Shown piece by piece: positions 1 through 6,067 of a stretch of 8,583 nt of DNA. The stretch comes from DATHTK01 sp035463295 (GTDB lineage: Bacteria > Actinomycetota > Rubrobacteria > Rubrobacterales > Rubrobacteraceae). Made by a program: the position numbers and the translations under genes. The notes below the pieces were generated by a model. That model did no database searches and was not told the DNA's origin. It saw only the letters and a list, made by a program, of their open reading frames with translations. Where the stretch lies: the NCBI GenBank assembly GCA_035463295.1, contig DATHTK010000088.1, forward strand, positions 1 through 8,583. Reading direction: 5' to 3'. Positions within the stretch are counted from its first letter, which is position 1. Every line of letters starts with the position of its first letter.

Positions 1-51
1 CCAGCCGCGGATGGTCCCTACCGTAACTGCAGCGGCGAACAGCGGGACGCG

Positions 52-714
52 ATGAGCCCGGAGGCCGACAGGGGATCGGCGGGGCGGGTGCTCGGGATCT
101 GCGCTCTCTGGGCGGCCTTGCACAGCCTGCTCGCTACGAAGGGGTTCAAGGATTTCGTCCACCAAACCGTCGGAGCCCGCTACCGCGATGGTTTGTATCG
201 GCTGGCGTACAACACCCAGGCGGTGGCGACGCTCGCCCTCGCGGCGCGCTACTTTCTCAGACTCCCCGACCGGGACCTCTACCGGGCGGCGCCTCCCTTC
301 TCGTGGCTCTTGCGCGCCGCACAGGCTCTCTCTTTGGGGGTGCTGCTCTCCGGCGTGCGAGTGGTCGGCTTTCTGGACTTCGCCGGGATAGCGCGGCTCC
401 GGAACCTACTCACCGGGGTCGACTCCGGTCCCGAACCCGAGGCGCAGGGTCCGCCGCTCGACGCTAGAGGTGCCGTGGTAGAGGCCGGGGCGTTCCGCTT
501 CACCCGTCACCCGGGGAACCTGGGGGCGCTGGGATTCTTCCTGTTCCTCCCCCGAATGACGGTGAACCGCGCCGTTCTCACGGCTATGGTCGCCCTCTAC
601 GTTATCCTCGGCTCCATGCACGAGGAGCAACGACTTCGGGCGGCGTACGGCGCGGCCTACGAGCGGTACCGGAGATCGGTGTCGTTCATGGTGCCCCGTC
701 CGCCGCGGGGTTAG
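52..714 (+). CDS. ICMT/NnrU/MddA-like integral membrane methyltransferase family protein
   Basis: Predicted membrane protein of 220 residues with about five hydrophobic segments (roughly 12-30, 53-70, 84-108, 157-170, 173-189). The C-terminal third carries the signature of the isoprenylcysteine carboxyl methyltransferase-like superfamily: RHPGNLG at 152-158, then HEE at 190-192 and an end of the type G-x-x-Y-x-x-Y (200-206) followed by a V-x-F-M-V-P tail. In this family the RHP-x-x-x-G and E-E elements help bind S-adenosylmethionine. The early His24 in a hydrophobic helix resembles NnrU and MddA-type (methanethiol S-methyltransferase) members. The usual aromatic residue in RHPxYxG is Asn here, so catalytic activity and substrate are uncertain. 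The frame is open to the left edge of the window, so the ATG at 52 is chosen because it precedes the first helix by about ten residues; only a weak GGGAC lies upstream. It is followed after 75 bp by the CruF-like gene in the same direction. Family assignment is fairly secure, substrate unknown. Confidence 0.8.
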   Translation: MSPEADRGSAGRVLGICALWAALHSLLATKGFKDFVHQTVGARYRDGLYRLAYNTQAVATLALAARYFLRLPDRDLYRAAPPFSWLLRAAQALSLGVLLSGVRVVGFLDFAGIARLRNLLTGVDSGPEPEAQGPPLDARGAVVEAGAFRFTRHPGNLGALGFFLFLPRMTVNRAVLTAMVALYVILGSMHEEQRLRAAYGAAYERYRRSVSFMVPRPPRG

Positions 715-789
715 CTGCCCGGTGCATCCCGACCCTACGGACGCCGCCACGCGGGTTGTGAAGCTAGCGAGCCCGAGGGTTCTCTCCTT

Positions 790-1515
790 ATGAGCTCGCC
801 GGACCCCCGTTTATCCCGGGCCGTCACCGCTCACGCCGTTGCGGTGGCCGGCCTGAGCGCGGCGCACTCCTTGCGAGCGCGCGGTCTGCGCCGAACCCTG
901 CTCTTCGCGACACTCGCGAACGCCATACCGGCAATCGGCGAGTACCTGGCGATAAACGTTCTCGGGTCGCTGCGCCACCACACGCGGCCCCAGAGCCGGG
1001 GAGTCCCGCTGCCCATCACCCTCGGTTGGTACAACATCTCCTACGCCACCTTCTCCGTCGCGGAGAGCCTAGTGGCCGGGGCGGATCCGGGAGGGAGCGG
1101 GCGAGGCTCGTCGCTGCCGCCCATCACGGCGCTGCTGGCAACAAACCTGGATCTGCTGCTGGATCCCGCCGGGCTCGACTCGGCTCTCTGGGAGTGGACC
1201 GGGGACGGACCGTACGCCGCGGAGATCCGGGGTCGCAACGACAGGCGCGGCATCCCGCTGTTCAACTTCGCCGGATGGCTCGCGATCGAGTCGACCATCG
1301 CGCTGGCTTACCGGTTCCTGACCGCTGACGACGGCGAGGATGAGACGCGCCCCGGAAAGGCCGGTAGCCCGGAGGCGGGGCGCACATCGGCGCTGCTCCT
1401 GCTTCTCTACTACCTGCCGGCGGCGGCGTGGGCATCGAAACGGCGCGGGTGGAAGTACTTGCTCTACTCGCTGCCCTTCTTGGCGGCGCTGTGGTCGGCG
1501 CTGAAGGGGAGTTGA
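790..1515 (+). CDS. CruF-like carotenoid biosynthesis membrane protein (DUF422 family)
   Basis: Integral membrane protein of 241 residues resembling the DUF422/CruF carotenoid family, which includes carotenoid 1,2-hydratases and the bisanhydrobacterioruberin hydratase of C50 carotenoid synthesis. Diagnostic blocks are visible in order: GVPLPITLGW at 71-80, LLATNLDLLLDP at 115-126 with Asp121 and Asp125, WEW at 134-136, and GIPLFNFAGW at 154-163. Hydrophobic helices flank these blocks and another pair lies at about 200-238. The protein is somewhat shorter than typical CruF, with a variable charged loop at about 169-198. The ATG at 790 has a GAGGG about 11 bases upstream. If the host makes bacterioruberin, this enzyme would add water across the terminal isoprene double bonds in the membrane. 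No other carotenoid gene (crtB, crtI, lycopene elongase) is in the window, so the pathway role rests on the family alone. The substrate could instead be a C40 carotenoid. Confidence 0.75.
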   Translation: MSSPDPRLSRAVTAHAVAVAGLSAAHSLRARGLRRTLLFATLANAIPAIGEYLAINVLGSLRHHTRPQSRGVPLPITLGWYNISYATFSVAESLVAGADPGGSGRGSSLPPITALLATNLDLLLDPAGLDSALWEWTGDGPYAAEIRGRNDRRGIPLFNFAGWLAIESTIALAYRFLTADDGEDETRPGKAGSPEAGRTSALLLLLYYLPAAAWASKRRGWKYLLYSLPFLAALWSALKGS

Positions 1516-1881
1516 TGACGGCCCCATTCGAAGACACACACCCCGTTCCACGACGTCCGGAGCATTCTGCCAGCTCGTCGCTCGGCGCCCATGGTGCGGA
1601 GGCCGGGTTTCCCGGATCGGGGGTATGTGACTCGAGGCGCCAGTTCCGAGGCCGCTCGTGCTCGGACCGCTCGCGGTCGGCTACCTGAGTGCGCGCCGGG
1701 ATCTCGGTTCCAGCGGTGTCGACACAATAGACAAAGCGGATGCGGTTGGGCTAGAGTGGCGCGGACGCCGTGGAGGTTCGCCATCGTCGAGAGCGATGGC
1801 CGGAGAGAGAGCGGGTGGAGAGATAGTCGCAAAGATGTTTGACGGGAGCAGCGAGGCGTTTTCGAGCGCGGAGGTTTCTAG
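1516..1881. other. 366-bp intergenic region, no convincing gene
   Basis: Several frames stay open here but translate to Arg/Ser-rich low-complexity protein with no recognisable motif, so I call no gene. The stretch holds two short inverted repeats: CCGGG-TTT-CCCGG at 1603-1615 and GACCGC-TC-GCGGTC at 1665-1678. Neither is followed by a T-run, so neither is a convincing intrinsic terminator. A promoter candidate for the downstream transporter lies at 1728-1757. The composition is less GC-biased from about 1715 to 1860, as expected for regulatory DNA. Confidence 0.6.
1728..1757 (+). promoter_or_regulatory. Probable sigma-A type promoter for the EamA transporter gene
   Basis: TAGACA at 1728-1733 and TAGAGT at 1752-1757 are separated by 18 bases. 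TAGAGT fits the actinobacterial housekeeping -10 consensus TAGRRT exactly, and TAGACA matches five of six positions of TTGACR. The predicted start would lie near 1764, giving a leader of about 118 bases before the GTG at 1882. Assigned by eye. Confidence 0.5.
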
Positions 1882-2826
1882 GTGAGGCCGCGGCAGATCG
1901 GCCAACTCCTCCTCATGTCGGCGGTCTGGGGTGCCGTCTTCATGCTGATCAAGTACGCCCTGGAGGACTTCTCCCCTATAGAAGTAGCGTTCTTCCAGGC
2001 GTCGATAGGCGCCGTGGGGCTGCTGGCGATCGTGCTCTCCGAGGGGGGAAGATCGCGTCAGGCGCTCGGCGACGTCCTGCGGCGTCCGCTGCCGGCGCTG
2101 CTGCTCGGGGCGCTCGCCATCGCGGCTCCGTTCATGCTCATCTCGCTCGGCGAGCTCTCGGTGCCCTCGGGGCTCGCGGGCGTGCTGGTCTCGACGACGC
2201 CGATGTTCGTCGCCGTCTTCGCGCTGCGGCTCGACCCGACCGCCCGGATCAACCGCCGCCAGGCTATGGGGCTCCTCGTGGGGCTCGTCGGCGTGGCGCT
2301 GGTCGTGGGCATCCAGTCAGTCAGCTCTCTGGGCCAGTTTTTCGGGGCTCTGGCCATCCTCGGCGCGGCCGCCTGCGGAGCGCTCTCGAGCTTCGTAGTC
2401 AAGCTCCAGTACAGGGACAAGGGCGTCCCCCCGAGCACGACGACCCTCTTCTCGCTCGCGGTGGGGGCGGTGCTCGTGGCACCCGTGGCCGCCCTCACCG
2501 CCTCACGCGAGGTGCCCGGCGCGCGCTCGATAATAGCGGTGATCCTGCTCGGCCTCGTCTGCACGGCGCTGGCCTTTACGCTCTACTACTCGCTCATCGA
2601 CCAGATCGGAGAGGAGCGGGCGGCCATCGGCAACTACCTGACGCCCATCTTCGCACTCGTCTACGGCGTCGTGCTGCTCGGAGAGTCGCTCACGATCTCC
2701 GCCATAATCGGGCTCGCCTTGATCATAGCGGGGGCGGAGATCACGCTGCGCGGGGACAGCACGAAGCGCTCCGGAGGCGAGGCGAGGGCCCACCAGTACC
2801 GGCCTCACCCCCCGTTCCACACCTGA
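1882..2826 (+). CDS. EamA/DMT-superfamily transporter (RhaT/YdcZ-like permease)
   Basis: Ten-helix permease of the drug/metabolite transporter superfamily, 314 residues, built of two EamA repeats (about 5-145 and 153-290). Typical family features are the first-helix pattern VWGAVFMLIKYAL (15-27), a TTP turn at 105-107 in the first repeat, and in the second repeat the helix pair LTPIFALVYGVVLLGE (243-258) followed by a Gly-rich last helix. Such proteins export or exchange small metabolites such as amino acids, sugars or drugs; the substrate cannot be read from the sequence. The GTG start is supported by GGAGG at 1870-1874, seven bases upstream. An Arg/His/Pro-rich cytoplasmic tail (about 290-314) follows the last helix. 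It is transcribed with its neighbours on the + strand but separated from both by more than 100 bp, so it is probably a single-gene unit using the promoter at 1728-1757. Confidence 0.92.
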   Translation: MRPRQIGQLLLMSAVWGAVFMLIKYALEDFSPIEVAFFQASIGAVGLLAIVLSEGGRSRQALGDVLRRPLPALLLGALAIAAPFMLISLGELSVPSGLAGVLVSTTPMFVAVFALRLDPTARINRRQAMGLLVGLVGVALVVGIQSVSSLGQFFGALAILGAAACGALSSFVVKLQYRDKGVPPSTTTLFSLAVGAVLVAPVAALTASREVPGARSIIAVILLGLVCTALAFTLYYSLIDQIGEERAAIGNYLTPIFALVYGVVLLGESLTISAIIGLALIIAGAEITLRGDSTKRSGGEARAHQYRPHPPFHT

Positions 2827-2899
2827 GGCGGGGTAAGAGAGGGTCATCCGCGAGGGCGCCTGGCTCTCTCCGGGCTCGCCCGAGCGATCTCCGTTGCTG

Positions 2900-2905
2900 T
2901 ATGAT
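2900..2905 (+). promoter_or_regulatory. Possible -10 box for the TMEM175-family gene
   Basis: TATGAT is a near-consensus -10 hexamer placed so that transcription would begin about 30 bases before the ATG at 2941. No acceptable -35 is present: the position 17 bases upstream is GC-only and lies inside a small inverted repeat, CGGGC-TC-GCCCG (2871-2882). The call is therefore weak. Confidence 0.3.
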
Positions 2906-2940
2906 GCGGTAGCTAAGTAGGCGCGGGGTGACGGGAAGGG

Positions 2941-3651
2941 ATGCTGCGCGGGGGCTTGGTCAAGAGGCGAACCGGCGAGGAGGAGAACTTCTCCTGGCGG
3001 GGCGAGGAGGTCTCGCGCATCGAGGGTCTCTCGGACGCCGTCTTCGCCTTCTCGGTCACGCTCCTGGTCGTCTCCCTGGAGGTTCCCGACTCCTTCGACG
3101 AGCTGCTCGCTACGATGCGCGGCTTCTTCGCCTTCGCGATCTGCTTCGCCCTCCTGCTCGCGGTCTGGCACGAGCACTACAAGTTCTTCCGGCGCTACGG
3201 GCTCGCGGACAATCTGACGATCGCGCTGAACTCGGCGCTGCTGTTTATCGTGCTCGTCTACGTCTACCCGCTGAAGTTCCTCTTCGCCCTGCTCGTGGAC
3301 CAGACACTGGGCTTCGACAGCGAGGAGATCCGTACCGAGCAGGTGCCGCTACTCATGGTGATCTACGGCGCCGGCTTCGTCGCCGTCCAGTCGGTGCTGG
3401 CCCTGTTCTACGTCAGGGCCTACGCGCTCAGGGAGCAGCTCGAACTCGACGCGCACGAGAGGTCGATCACCCGCGAGGAGGTGCGGGGTTTCCTCCTGAA
3501 CACGGGCGTCGGCCTCGCCTCGATCTCCATAGCCCTCCTGGGCGGGGTCCCGGCGCTCTCCTGGGCGGGGTTCGTGTACTGCCTGGTCTTCCCGCTTCAG
3601 ATCCTCAACAGCCGCCTCGCGAATGCTCGCAGAGAGAAGAGCAAGGGCTGA
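2941..3651 (+). CDS. TMEM175-family (DUF1211) potassium channel-like membrane protein
   Basis: Protein of 236 residues with six hydrophobic segments (about 31-48, 58-78, 92-112, 135-158, 182-201, 206-222), the size and topology of prokaryotic TMEM175 channels. These carry one six-helix repeat per subunit and assemble as tetramers to conduct K+. The first helix begins with RIEGLSDAVFAFSVTLL (26-42). This is the family's R-x-x-x-F-S-D signature with Leu30 in place of Phe; Arg26, Ser31 and Asp32 are kept. The second conserved block, W-H-x-x-x-F followed by D and N (about 76-97), is also present. The long first N-terminal stretch of about 20 charged residues is unusual. GGGAAGG ends one base before the ATG, which is too close for ideal initiation, so the start is less certain than the rest. 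It converges with the polymerase gene, with only 24 bp between the stop codons and no hairpin terminator. Confidence 0.88.
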   Translation: MLRGGLVKRRTGEEENFSWRGEEVSRIEGLSDAVFAFSVTLLVVSLEVPDSFDELLATMRGFFAFAICFALLLAVWHEHYKFFRRYGLADNLTIALNSALLFIVLVYVYPLKFLFALLVDQTLGFDSEEIRTEQVPLLMVIYGAGFVAVQSVLALFYVRAYALREQLELDAHERSITREEVRGFLLNTGVGLASISIALLGGVPALSWAGFVYCLVFPLQILNSRLANARREKSKG

Positions 3652-3675
3652 GGGATTTGAGACTCGCTATCTGAC

Positions 3676-5409
3676 TCACCTCTGCAGCGGGCGCATCTCG
3701 CCCCAGGAGGGGCCGTGCTTCGCCTCGGCCTTCAGCGGAACGGAGAGATCCGCCGCGCCCTCCATCTCGCGCACCACCAGGCGCGCCGTCTCTTCCAGCT
3801 CGCTCTCCGGGACCTCGAGGAGGAGCTCGTCGTGCACCTGTAGCAGCATATGCGCCTCCCTCTCACGTAGCCGGGCGTGCACGGAGACCATCGCACGCTT
3901 GATGATCTCCGCGACCATCCCCTGGTTGGGCATGTTCTCGGCGGCGCGCCGGGAAGCCTCCCGGCGCTGACGGTTCCTGGAGGAGAGTTCCGGCAGGTAC
4001 CTGCGCCTTCCGAGGGGCGTCTCGACGTAACCCGTCTCCTCGGCCCGCTTCAGCGTACGCTCGAAGTACGTCCGGACGGCGGGGTACTGCTCCCTGTGGC
4101 GCCTGACGAAGGCGGTCGCCTCGCTGCGATCTATGCCCGCTTCGAGCGCGAGCCGGTAGCCGGTCATCCCGTAGATCACACCGTAGTTGAGCGTCTTGCC
4201 GACGCGGCGCATGCTCGCGGTGACCTCTTCGGGCGGCACTTCGTAGAGTCGAGCGGCGGTAAGGGCGTGAACGTCCTCGTCCCTCCGGAAAGCCTCGCAG
4301 AGCCGCTCCTCGCCGGTGACGTGCGCGAGGACGCGAAGCTCGATCTGGGAGTAGTCCACGCTGAGCAGCACGCTCGGACCTCGCATCCCGAGGCCCGACC
4401 CGTCTGCGACGAAGGCGCGTCGGATCTCCCGTCCCATCCCGGTCCGGACGGGGATGTTCTGCAAATTGGGCTCGCGAGTTACTATGCGGCCGCTGCTCGT
4501 CGAGACCTGGCTGAAGGTCGTGTGCAGGCGCCCCGTCTCCGGGTCTACCAGGTGGGGGAGCGCGTCGGCGTAGGCGTTCTTGAGCCTGCTGAGCCGCCGG
4601 TGCTCCACTATCTTCTCGACGACCGGGTGTTGTCCGGCGAGCGCCTCGAGCGCGAGCGCATCCGTCGAGTAACGCCCCGAGGAGGTCCTCCTGTCCCCTT
4701 CGAGGCCCAGCTCCTCGTACAGCAGCTCTCGGAGGCGCCGCGGCGACCGGGGGTTGACCTCGTGCCCGACCGCCTCCGCCATCTCCGCCTCGATCTCCCG
4801 CAGCTTCCGCGCCAGGCGGTCCGAGAGCTGCGCGAGAGCGGCGACGTCGACGGCGATCCCCGCGAGCTCCATGCCGGCGAGAACGGGAATCAGGGGGAGT
4901 TCGATCTCCTCGAGGTACCAGAGCTGCTCCCGCTCCTCCAGCTCCGCCGCAAGCGGCCCGCCCAGCCGCAGCACGCCCTCCGCGCGAGCGCAGGCGCGCT
5001 CGGCGCCATCCCCGACGGTCAGCTCCTCGCCGAGCCGATCGGCGAGGAGCTCCTCCAGCTCGTAGGCCCTCCCGTCGAGCAAGAACGCCGCTAGCAGCGT
5101 GTCGAAAGCGGGCGCCTCGACCTCCAGGCCACGCCGCCCGAGCGCGACGAGACCGGGCTTCGCGTCGTGCAGACCCCCGGCCCCCAGAGCCGGACGAAGC
5201 TCGCGCAGCCATGTCCCATCGTTTGCGGCGTCGGAACCGAGCGACACGTGGTAGGCGACGCCGGGCTCGAAACAGAGGCCAACACCGGCGAGGGTCGCGC
5301 CGGCCCGGCCAGATCCGGCGGTCTGCAAGTCGAGGGCGACCCGCCCGCCGCCCTCCAGGGCTTCGTGGAGGGCATCGGGTGATGAGAGCGTCTCGCAACG
5401 TACTCTCAA
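3676..5409 (-). CDS. polA: DNA polymerase I lacking the 5' nuclease domain, with inactive 3'-5' exonuclease domain
   Basis: Klenow-like family A DNA polymerase of 577 residues. Residues about 1-160 form a 3'-5' exonuclease-like fold that looks dead. LDLQT (26-30) keeps one Asp but has Gln29 for the catalytic Glu, HDAK (81-84) replaces the usual N-x-K-Y-D, and the last catalytic Asp is absent. This pattern resembles Bacillus/Geobacillus Pol I. The polymerase domain is complete: SGRIVTREPNLQNIP (306-320), motif A VDYSQIELR (351-359, Asp352), O-helix with Arg401, Lys405, Tyr409 and Tyr413, and motif C QVHDE (524-528). The roughly 290-residue 5'-nuclease (FEN) domain of ordinary Pol I is missing, and mug occupies the DNA just upstream, so this is not a missed start. 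The TTG at 5409 is preferred because GGGAGGG lies seven bases upstream and mug ends 22 bp before it. An earlier TTG at 5478 (600 residues) would overlap mug by 47 bp with a poor ribosome site. It likely fills gaps after base excision as part of a mug-polA unit. Confidence 0.93.
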   Translation of the reverse strand: MRVRCETLSSPDALHEALEGGGRVALDLQTAGSGRAGATLAGVGLCFEPGVAYHVSLGSDAANDGTWLRELRPALGAGGLHDAKPGLVALGRRGLEVEAPAFDTLLAAFLLDGRAYELEELLADRLGEELTVGDGAERACARAEGVLRLGGPLAAELEEREQLWYLEEIELPLIPVLAGMELAGIAVDVAALAQLSDRLARKLREIEAEMAEAVGHEVNPRSPRRLRELLYEELGLEGDRRTSSGRYSTDALALEALAGQHPVVEKIVEHRRLSRLKNAYADALPHLVDPETGRLHTTFSQVSTSSGRIVTREPNLQNIPVRTGMGREIRRAFVADGSGLGMRGPSVLLSVDYSQIELRVLAHVTGEERLCEAFRRDEDVHALTAARLYEVPPEEVTASMRRVGKTLNYGVIYGMTGYRLALEAGIDRSEATAFVRRHREQYPAVRTYFERTLKRAEETGYVETPLGRRRYLPELSSRNRQRREASRRAAENMPNQGMVAEIIKRAMVSVHARLREREAHMLLQVHDELLLEVPESELEETARLVVREMEGAADLSVPLKAEAKHGPSWGEMRPLQR

Positions 5410-5416
5410 GGACGTG

Positions 5417-5423
5417 CCCTCCC
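5417..5423 (-). promoter_or_regulatory. Ribosome binding site that decides the polA start
   Basis: Read on the minus strand this is GGGAGGG, seven bases before the TTG at 5409. It lies in the short gap after the mug stop codon. It supports the shorter 577-residue polymerase over the upstream TTG at 5478, which lacks a well-spaced site. Confidence 0.6.
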
Positions 5424-5431
5424 GCTCAAGC

Positions 5432-5935
5432 TCACGTTCGGACCAGCAGGGGTGGGAGCACGCTGTAGTGTTCGACAAGTTCCTCGAAGCGCATCCGGTT
5501 CAGACCGGAGGGGGACGGAACGATCACGTCGGTCACGCCGGGGACGGCCGGGGTGTCCTGCAGGCCCCAGGAGATCTTCGAGGTCGCGCGGAACCACCTG
5601 TAGACGCCGATGCCGGTGTAGGCGACGACCCGGGGTCTCAGGCGCTCGAGCTTAGCGCGCAGGGCCTGGGCACCGGCCCGGATCTCCTCCCGGGTCAGCT
5701 CATCGGCCCTTCGCGTCGGGCGGGAGACGAGGTTGGTAAAGCCGATCCCGAGCTCCAGCAACTTCCGGTCCTCCTCCGGCTCGTAGAGCCGGTCCGTTAT
5801 GCCGACGGCGCAGAGTACGCGCCAGAAGCGGTTGCCCGGATGGGCGTAGTGGTGGCCCCTCAGCGCCGAGGTGAGCGAAGGGTTGTACCCACAGAAGACG
5901 AGCTCGAGACGGGGCTTCAAGAGATCACCGGCCAC
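5432..5935 (-). CDS. mug: Mug-type mismatch-specific uracil/thymine DNA glycosylase
   Basis: Protein of 167 residues, almost exactly the length of E. coli Mug (168). It removes uracil, ethenocytosine or thymine from mismatches with G, leaving an abasic site. The active-site loop FCGYNPSL (14-21) places the water-positioning Asn at residue 18, as in E. coli Mug. HPGNRFW (32-38), FTNLV (66-70) and the DNA-intercalating loop SPSGLNR (141-147) follow in family order. The family's usual small hydrophobic residue before Asn18 is Tyr17 here, and the loop normally begins NPSG rather than SPSG; both lie near the base pocket. The start is a GTG at 5935 with no clear ribosome site. A TAGACT sits six bases upstream, so the mRNA may be leaderless, which is common in actinobacteria. 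The downstream polymerase gene begins 22 bp after the stop codon, so the two are almost certainly cotranscribed. Confidence 0.92.
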   Translation of the reverse strand: MAGDLLKPRLELVFCGYNPSLTSALRGHHYAHPGNRFWRVLCAVGITDRLYEPEEDRKLLELGIGFTNLVSRPTRRADELTREEIRAGAQALRAKLERLRPRVVAYTGIGVYRWFRATSKISWGLQDTPAVPGVTDVIVPSPSGLNRMRFEELVEHYSVLPPLLVRT

Positions 5936-5941
5936 GCCACC

Positions 5942-5947
5942 AGTCTA
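5942..5947 (-). promoter_or_regulatory. Possible -10 box giving a leaderless mug-polA transcript
   Basis: On the minus strand this reads TAGACT, close to the actinobacterial TAGRRT -10. Only six bases separate it from the GTG of mug, so a transcript would start at or beside the start codon. No good -35 is seen. The rest of the 132-bp gap (5936-6067) holds a perfect palindrome CGCCCGGGCG at 6032-6041 and a GCCCGG/CCGGGC pair (6011-6016, 6035-6040) that could fold as a weak hairpin after the Asp23 gene, without a T-run. Confidence 0.3.
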
Positions 5948-6067
5948 CCCCAGGGACCCCACCCGGTCGTGAGAACACCTATCTCGGCGTTGTGGTCTCA
6001 CGCACTCCGTGCCCGGCGGGACTCTCGTCGTCGCCCGGGCGCGGTCACCTACCTCGCGTGGCCGGGC

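Noticed and set aside
1603..1678. Inverted repeats at 1603-1615 and 1665-1678 as terminators
   Set aside because: Stems are only five or six pairs and no T-run follows on either strand.
1839..2912. 357-codon + strand frame overlapping the EamA gene
   Set aside because: Arg/Gly-rich shadow of the transporter gene in another frame; the EamA frame has the hydrophobic pattern and a good ribosome site.
3877..5094. 405-codon + strand frame opposite polA
   Set aside because: Antisense to the polymerase, whose motifs A and C and O-helix are unmistakable; the translation shows no motif.
3863..5398. 511-codon frame on the minus strand overlapping polA in another frame
   Set aside because: Arg/Ala/Gly-rich shadow frame with no domain, fully inside polA.
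3676..5478. 600-residue version of the polymerase starting at the TTG at 5478
   Set aside because: It overlaps mug by 47 bp, lacks a well-spaced ribosome site, and the extra 23 residues are Cys/Ser-rich with no counterpart in Pol I.
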